Positions 5,990 to 10,639 of a stretch of 10,639 nt of DNA are shown piece by piece. Within the stretch, counting starts at the first letter, position 1; the number at the start of each line of letters is the position of its first letter. Under the pieces are notes generated by a model. That model did not search any database. It saw only the letters and a list, made by a program, of their open reading frames with translations, and had not been told where the DNA came from. Location of the stretch: NCBI GenBank assembly GCA_003135035.1, contig PLDE01000086.1:1-10639 (forward strand), in the 5' to 3' direction. The stretch is from Candidatus Dormiibacterota bacterium. Lineage in GTDB: Bacteria > Chloroflexota > Dormibacteria > Aeolococcales > Bog-877. The translations under genes were made by a program, and so were the position numbers.

Positions 5990-8209
5990 CTGTCCACCCT
6001 TCTTCGGCTCATCGGCCTGGCTGGTCTCGCCTGGACGGTCGCCTCGCTCTTGGCGAGCGTCGGTCCCATCCAAGAACCCCCGGCGCTGACGGTTCCCGCT
6101 CGCCAAGTGAGTGCCGCGGTCGCCATCAGCCCGGAGCCCTCTCCATCGTCTCCCAGTCCTTCGACTTCGACAGACGACACCGAAACGGCGGGCAGCGCCA
6201 GCCAGCAATGCGGGGGCATCACCGACCCCCTCTGCTATGTGGTCGACGCCTTCATCAGCGGGCCGGTGGCGATCATGGGCAGCCTGGACGGAAGTCCAGA
6301 TCCCGCTCACATCAGCCCGGTGACCGGTGCGATCACCTCCGGTCCTTGGCGGATGGTGACCACGCTGGTCGGCAGCAACCCAGCGGTAGACAGCTACAAC
6401 GGCTCCTGGGGCGAGCCTGCCCACGAGTGCGGGTCCCAGGGGTGCATTCCCTGGGTCCAGAAGATCAATGCCATCCTGGTGCCCCTCTCGCTCACGCTGC
6501 TGGTACTCGCGTTCGCCATCCAGGTCTGTCTCTTCATGATCGGCCAGCAGCTCAACCTGCGGGCCGGTCTAGTGCCCTGTCTAATCGCCGCTGGCGTGAT
6601 CGGCGCTGGCCTGCCACTTCACCTTGCGGCCAGGGTGATTGATGCTGGTACCTGGGGCTCTCAGGCACTGCTGCAGGCCAGCTTTGCAGAGCTCGGCGAC
6701 CACAGCTCTCAGCCAATCGACTTGATGACCGTGCTCGCGATGACCGCCTACTGCCCCGAGGACAGTCCCATCGCCCACCCAGGGATCCACCTCTCGGAGC
6801 CACGACCGTCGGCACGCCAGCAGGTTCTCGTCCAGCCCTGGATGGATCCCCACTTCACCCAGTCGCACTGCATCGGTTCGGACGACCCCGACTTCACCAA
6901 GGAAGTTCTCGACCGCAGCGAGAACTTCTTCGGTCCGCCGCTGCACGACGCCAACTGCGATCGAGGCGATGCCGCGCCGGACCAACCTCTCTGCACTGAC
7001 ACGGACAACCAGGTCAACAACAACGCGGGCCAGGAATGCCTGGAAGGTAGTGGTGGGGCGGGCCTCTCCGGGAAGCAACTCAACCGTCTTCCGCTGCCCG
7101 GCGAGCCCCGGGCCGGAAACGGCCAGAGCCCCTCCGATTGCCGCTACGCCGACATCTACTGGGGCACGGTACCGGGCTTTACCGACGTCTGGAACGGGGT
7201 CGGACCCCATGGCCGCAACGGCTATGACGTCCCCGATGGGATCCAGGGAATGCTGGCCTTCACCATCCTCACCGTCCTGGCTCTGTGGCTGGCGCTGACC
7301 TACCTGGCCCGCTACCTGGCGCTGGCGCTGCTGGCCGCCTGCGCCAGCCTGGCCTTTCTTCTGCTCGCCATCCCCGGGGGCCGGCCGGCGTTTGCCCGCT
7401 ACTGGCGGACGGTGGCAGGCCTCTCGGCAGTGGTCGTGATCCAGACCCTGATCTTCCTGGTCTTCGTCGCCATCGTGTCGACGGTCTCAGGACTCTCTCC
7501 GAATCCAGGCGCGGCCCACTTGGGCGCCTGCCCATTGATCTCCACCTCCGCGTCCTCCCACTGCAGCGCTGGTGCATCGGGGCTGCTGGCGTCGGTGGGC
7601 AGCGGCGACCCCGGTGACCAGTTCGCTAAGTGCTTACTGGCGATTGTCGCGGTCTGGTTGATGCTGGAGGTGCCCCGCCGGGTTAGCCGCGGGGAACTCG
7701 CGACCAGCGGTGGCCTGCGCACCGTCGCGGCTGCCTCCGGTGGGGCCATCTTGGGTGGCTTGGCGGTGGCCCGGGGCCAGATTCAACCCCAAGTGACCCG
7801 CTTCGGATCCCAGGTGCTACCGACCGGCCGCTCTCTGTTCGGTCGTCCTGGTCCACGGGATCACCGCTTAGCTAGCCGTCTCGAGGAGCGGGAGGCGACC
7901 AGCACCGTCACGTGGCCAGACGCTCCCGGGCGCGAGACCAGAGAGGAGTTCATCGGCCAATCACGGCTGCATGCCAAGGACGCTCCCCGGGAGCTCCAGC
8001 GCGTACTCGGTGTGGGTCCCGCCGACCTAGCCTCGATCCGGAAGCGAGCCGCCATCAACCCCCAAGCCGCCGGTGACCTGGGCCGCAACTACGTCGCCGC
8101 CGGAGGTGAGCGTGTCCACGATCTCGATGCGGCCTACCTCAACGCTCTCCGGACTGGCCAGCTGCGGCCGGGCACGACCCCGACACCTCCTGGGAATTCA
8201 GAGCCATGA
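5990..8209 (+). CDS. VirB6/TrbL-like polytopic T4SS channel protein with Cys-rich exported domain
   Basis: Numbering here counts from the TTG at 6050, from which 719 residues follow. I prefer a CTG start at 5990, which adds a 20-residue hydrophobic leader (STLLRLIGLAGLAWTVASLL) and begins 3 bases after the pilin stop. Without it the exported N-terminus has no signal. In order: a Ser/Pro-rich linker (about 27-45), a short Cys-containing region (54-132), two membrane helices (about 141-165 and 173-196), a Cys-rich polar insert of about 200 residues (200-398; Cys235, 274, 303, 315, 330, 364), two more helices (about 401-441), a basic loop, a helix (about 456-480), a loop with Cys494 and Cys505, a last hydrophobic segment (about 526-541), and a long hydrophilic tail (542-719). 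Multi-helix proteins at this place, just before PrgI and VirB4, are the VirB6/TrbL channel components. Topology after the fourth helix is uncertain. Its stop overlaps the next start as ATGA. Confidence 0.82.
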   Translation: MSTLLRLIGLAGLAWTVASLLASVGPIQEPPALTVPARQVSAAVAISPEPSPSSPSPSTSTDDTETAGSASQQCGGITDPLCYVVDAFISGPVAIMGSLDGSPDPAHISPVTGAITSGPWRMVTTLVGSNPAVDSYNGSWGEPAHECGSQGCIPWVQKINAILVPLSLTLLVLAFAIQVCLFMIGQQLNLRAGLVPCLIAAGVIGAGLPLHLAARVIDAGTWGSQALLQASFAELGDHSSQPIDLMTVLAMTAYCPEDSPIAHPGIHLSEPRPSARQQVLVQPWMDPHFTQSHCIGSDDPDFTKEVLDRSENFFGPPLHDANCDRGDAAPDQPLCTDTDNQVNNNAGQECLEGSGGAGLSGKQLNRLPLPGEPRAGNGQSPSDCRYADIYWGTVPGFTDVWNGVGPHGRNGYDVPDGIQGMLAFTILTVLALWLALTYLARYLALALLAACASLAFLLLAIPGGRPAFARYWRTVAGLSAVVVIQTLIFLVFVAIVSTVSGLSPNPGAAHLGACPLISTSASSHCSAGASGLLASVGSGDPGDQFAKCLLAIVAVWLMLEVPRRVSRGELATSGGLRTVAAASGGAILGGLAVARGQIQPQVTRFGSQVLPTGRSLFGRPGPRDHRLASRLEEREATSTVTWPDAPGRETREEFIGQSRLHAKDAPRELQRVLGVGPADLASIRKRAAINPQAAGDLGRNYVAAGGERVHDLDAAYLNALRTGQLRPGTTPTPPGNSEP

Positions 8210-8586
8210 CCCAAGCTGAGGTTCCCCAACCAATCTCTGGCGTGCCGCTGCGATGGGGTGGCTTCACCGGCCGCCAGTTGACCTGGCTCGGGGTCGCGGC
8301 GGCCCTACCGTACCTGCTGCTGCGCTGGCAAGTGCCACTCGAGCTGGTCCTGGTGGCCACCGCACCCTGGCTGGCCGCCGGTATCACCTTCGCCTTCGGG
8401 CGTTGCGAAGGTCGGCGACTGGACGCTTGGGTTGGAGACTGGGTGTTGTTCCGGGCCCAGCCGCATCACCTTCGTCATCCCGGATCGCCTCCCTGCCCCA
8501 CCTACGTAGTCGTTGATTCGGCGGCCGTGGTCACGCGACTCGAGGGCTCACCGACCTCCGGCCCCCTGCCCTGGGTGACGTCTTGA
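8206..8586 (+). CDS. PrgI family protein (VirB3-like T4SS inner-membrane component)
   Basis: A 126-residue protein with two closely spaced hydrophobic segments (about 25-40 and 44-65), followed by GRRLDAWVGDWVLFRAQPHHLRHP. That segment matches the PrgI-family pattern of a helical hairpin followed by an amphipathic 'G..LD.W......R..P' stretch. PrgI, the VirB3 counterpart of Gram-positive conjugation systems, sits beside VirB4 and is thought to anchor it to the channel, which fits its place here. The N-terminal segment VPQPISGV is also typical of PrgI/VirB3 starts. The ATG lies within ATGA shared with the stop of the VirB6-like gene. At the other end TTGA is shared with the VirB4 start. No strong Shine-Dalgarno is seen, so translation is probably coupled to the upstream gene. 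Confidence 0.85.
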   Translation: MTQAEVPQPISGVPLRWGGFTGRQLTWLGVAAALPYLLLRWQVPLELVLVATAPWLAAGITFAFGRCEGRRLDAWVGDWVLFRAQPHHLRHPGSPPCPTYVVVDSAAVVTRLEGSPTSGPLPWVTS

Positions 8587-10639
8587 ACCCAGCAGCCTGG
8601 CTGGCGGACCGAGATTCGACCCTGCATCTGGTCGATGTCGATTTCATCGAAGACGGGGTCTGCCATCTCAGCAACGGGACTCAGCGAGCCGCTCTGCGGA
8701 TCGAGCCCATCAACCTTGCGCTCCAGGGTGAGTTGGACCAGGAGCAGGTGTGGCGCCGCTACAGGCAATTCCTGACCTCGCTCACCGGGCCCATCTCGAT
8801 CTACTGCTCATCTCGACCTCTCCCCGCCGGGGAGGACGTAAGTCCGGACGAATTCATGGGTGACCTGCCTTCGGACTTGGCCCAGCGTGATCGGCAGTTC
8901 CGGGAGCAGCTCATCCGCGGACGCCTCGTGCAGACCCAGAGTCACCTGGTCCTGGTCTGGGGAGGAGAGCTGGCGAATCCGCTCTCCGGATTGGGCTCCT
9001 CCTGGAGTCGGCTACGAGCGGGGCGACACTCCGGACCAGCGAGGGGCGGCGGCACTCAGGTAGGCCTGGAACAACGCTGCGAGGTAGTTTCGGCGGCAGC
9101 CAGCCAGATGGGATCCAAGGCCCAGCGGGTCACGGATGGGGAGTGGCTCCGTCTCCTCCAGGAGCAGGGCGACGGCCGAAGTGACCGCGGGACAGCCAGC
9201 TTCGCGAGCTGGCTGGCGCCCTCCGACGCAGAGATACTCCCTCGCTTCCTGCGGCTTGGAAACCGATGGAGTCGCAGCCTCTTCGTCAACTCCTACCCTC
9301 GACGCCTGGGAATTGGCTGGCTGGCGCCGCTGCTACGCGGCCTGGAGTGCGAGGTCAGGGTCGCCCAGCACATCACCCCGCTTCCCAAGCTGCTCAGCCT
9401 GAATCGCCTCCGCCGGAAGATCCGGGGCTTCGAAACGAGTCTTGTGGTTGACCACCTGCGCGGCCAGCGCCCCGACCGAAGCACCGCAACCGCCCTTGGC
9501 GACGCACTCAACCTGGAGGAGAAGGTGCTGGTCGAGGAGGAGCGGCTCTTCCAATTGGAGCTCTTCATCTCTCTGGGGGCTTCGTCGCTGGAGGATCTAG
9601 ATCAGGGGTGGCAGGAGCTCCTCACCAGCATGGCTGAACTCGGCTGTGGAGTGCTTCCTCTCACGCACCGGCATGCCGACGGATGGCGGGCAACCACCCC
9701 CTGCGGGGTATCCCCGTTCGGCTGGGGCCGGGAGATGACGGCAAGTGCTCTCGCCACCTGCTTCCCTTTTCTCCGGAGCAATCTCTCGGCAAGCTCCGGA
9801 GTGCTCTTGGGACCGAGCCTGATCTCCCGCGAGCTGGTTGTGCTCAACCCCTTCGACGCCGCCAATCCCAACTTCAACGTGGTCGTTCTGGGTACCTCGG
9901 GTGGAGGCAAGTCATACACCGCCAAGCTCTTAGCTGCCCGCCTGGCCATCCGGGGCTGCCGACTTCGCTGCATCGACCCAGTCGGCGAGTACCGGGCTTT
10001 GGGACGACTGCTCGGGGGTGCCTGTCGCGAGATAGCCCCGGGTCGTAGCTCGGGGCTGAGTGCCTTGGGGCCGGCTCCGCTCCCGGGAACCGGGGGCGAT
10101 GAGTTCAATTCTCGGGCCGCTAGGGCCCTGGTGATCCTGGAGTTGCTGGCGGCGGGCCGAGCCGGAGAGTGGGATCTGCCCGAGGACGATGCCGATGCCC
10201 TGGAGACGACTCTCGGCGAGCTCCTCTCCTCCCGAGACGATGCTCGCTTGGCCGACTTGGTGACTGCGATCGATCGCGCCGGCCGGCCGATCCTCGCCCG
10301 CCGCTTGCGACGATTCACCGAGGGGATGCTGGGCGGCGTTTTTGACGGACTCCCCGAGCCGGAGCTTGAGGGACTGGCGACCATCTTCTCGCTGGCCGGT
10401 TGGTCCGGAGACCGCGAACAGCTGCTGGCACCTGCCATGCAGATGATCCTTCTCCAGCTTGAGTCGGAGATCCGCCGCGACCAACGATGGCCTCGCCTGG
10501 TTCTGGTCGACGAGGCCGAGGTTCTCCTGGCGCGACCAAAGAGTGCCTCGGCGTTGGAGGCGCTGAGCCGGCGCGTGCGCAAGCTCGGCACCGGTCTGAT
10601 GGTCATCTCGCAGGTCGTTGAGGACTTTCTGGGCTCGCC
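8583..10639 (+). CDS. virB4: Type IV secretion ATPase, VirB4/TraE family (3' end outside window)
   Basis: The frame is open without interruption from 8517 to the right edge. The TTG at 8583, overlapping the PrgI stop as TTGA, is the only reasonable start, and 685 residues are visible. The N-terminal half (about 1-400) has no simple motif, as is usual for VirB4, where it contacts the membrane partners. ELVVLNPFDAANPNFNVVVLG leads into Walker A GTSGGGKSY (437-445) and then IDPVGEY, the VirB4 counterpart of 'D.EGEY'. Walker B is LVLVDEAEVLL (Asp643, Glu644), and VISQVVEDF near the right edge matches the 'TQ.v.DF' motif that follows Walker B in this family. VirB4 powers assembly of the pilus or channel and is the most conserved T4SS marker. 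Total family length is commonly 600-850 residues, so perhaps 50-150 are missing. No defect is visible in the part present. Confidence 0.93.
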   Translation, partial: MNPAAWLADRDSTLHLVDVDFIEDGVCHLSNGTQRAALRIEPINLALQGELDQEQVWRRYRQFLTSLTGPISIYCSSRPLPAGEDVSPDEFMGDLPSDLAQRDRQFREQLIRGRLVQTQSHLVLVWGGELANPLSGLGSSWSRLRAGRHSGPARGGGTQVGLEQRCEVVSAAASQMGSKAQRVTDGEWLRLLQEQGDGRSDRGTASFASWLAPSDAEILPRFLRLGNRWSRSLFVNSYPRRLGIGWLAPLLRGLECEVRVAQHITPLPKLLSLNRLRRKIRGFETSLVVDHLRGQRPDRSTATALGDALNLEEKVLVEEERLFQLELFISLGASSLEDLDQGWQELLTSMAELGCGVLPLTHRHADGWRATTPCGVSPFGWGREMTASALATCFPFLRSNLSASSGVLLGPSLISRELVVLNPFDAANPNFNVVVLGTSGGGKSYTAKLLAARLAIRGCRLRCIDPVGEYRALGRLLGGACREIAPGRSSGLSALGPAPLPGTGGDEFNSRAARALVILELLAAGRAGEWDLPEDDADALETTLGELLSSRDDARLADLVTAIDRAGRPILARRLRRFTEGMLGGVFDGLPEPELEGLATIFSLAGWSGDREQLLAPAMQMILLQLESEIRRDQRWPRLVLVDEAEVLLARPKSASALEALSRRVRKLGTGLMVISQVVEDFLGS

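Noticed and set aside
5950..6642. 230-codon plus-strand ORF spanning the pilin/VirB6 junction
   Set aside because: It is out of frame with the VirB6-like gene, and the translation is Arg/His/Gly/Pro-rich without hydrophobic or motif structure.
9602..10606. 334-codon minus-strand ORF
   Set aside because: It is antisense to the VirB4 ATPase domain with Walker A and B. The translation is Ser/Arg/Pro-rich low complexity with no recognisable domain.

Overview
This is a gene-dense, GC-rich window (roughly 65% G+C by eye) that reads like a monoderm-type, high-GC bacterium. GTG, TTG and probably CTG start codons occur, Shine-Dalgarno sequences are mostly weak, and exported segments are rich in Ser/Pro. 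The type IV secretion genes are of the single-membrane ('Gram-positive') kind, with a PrgI-type VirB3 and no outer-membrane core genes. Chloroflexota/Dormibacterota-like or Actinomycetota-like bacteria fit, but the sequence does not settle the phylum.

Left part (1-3368), housekeeping-like genes. The window opens in the 3' end of a class II fumarase-family lyase. It converges, 5 bases apart, on a minus-strand gene for a small membrane-anchored protein with an extracytoplasmic NTF2-like domain. A 242-base intergenic region separates that gene from a divergent class A penicillin-binding protein (GT51 plus transpeptidase), which starts at TTG and ends in a Ser/Pro tail. The PBP converges on a minus-strand single-domain response regulator, with a 22-bp perfect palindrome at the junction.

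Right part (4003-10639), a type IV secretion/conjugation operon read left to right: VirD4/TraG coupling ATPase, a two-helix VirB2-like pilin candidate, a large polytopic VirB6/TrbL-like protein with a Cys-rich exported domain, a PrgI (VirB3-like) protein, and a VirB4 ATPase that runs off the right edge. The last three genes are translationally linked by 4-base ATGA and TTGA overlaps, and the pilin and VirB6 genes are separated by one TGA in the same frame. The likely division of labour is substrate docking (VirD4), surface subunit (VirB2), inner-membrane channel (VirB6, VirB3) and energy for assembly and transfer (VirB4). No relaxase, cell-wall hydrolase, integrase or att site lies in the window, so whether this is a mobile element, a fixed chromosomal secretion system or an exporter is open.

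The response regulator and the operon diverge from a 151-base region that carries two short perfect dyads and a leaderless-type -10 for the regulator. I see no rRNA, tRNA, CRISPR or insertion sequence. No stretch over 300 bases lacks a gene.
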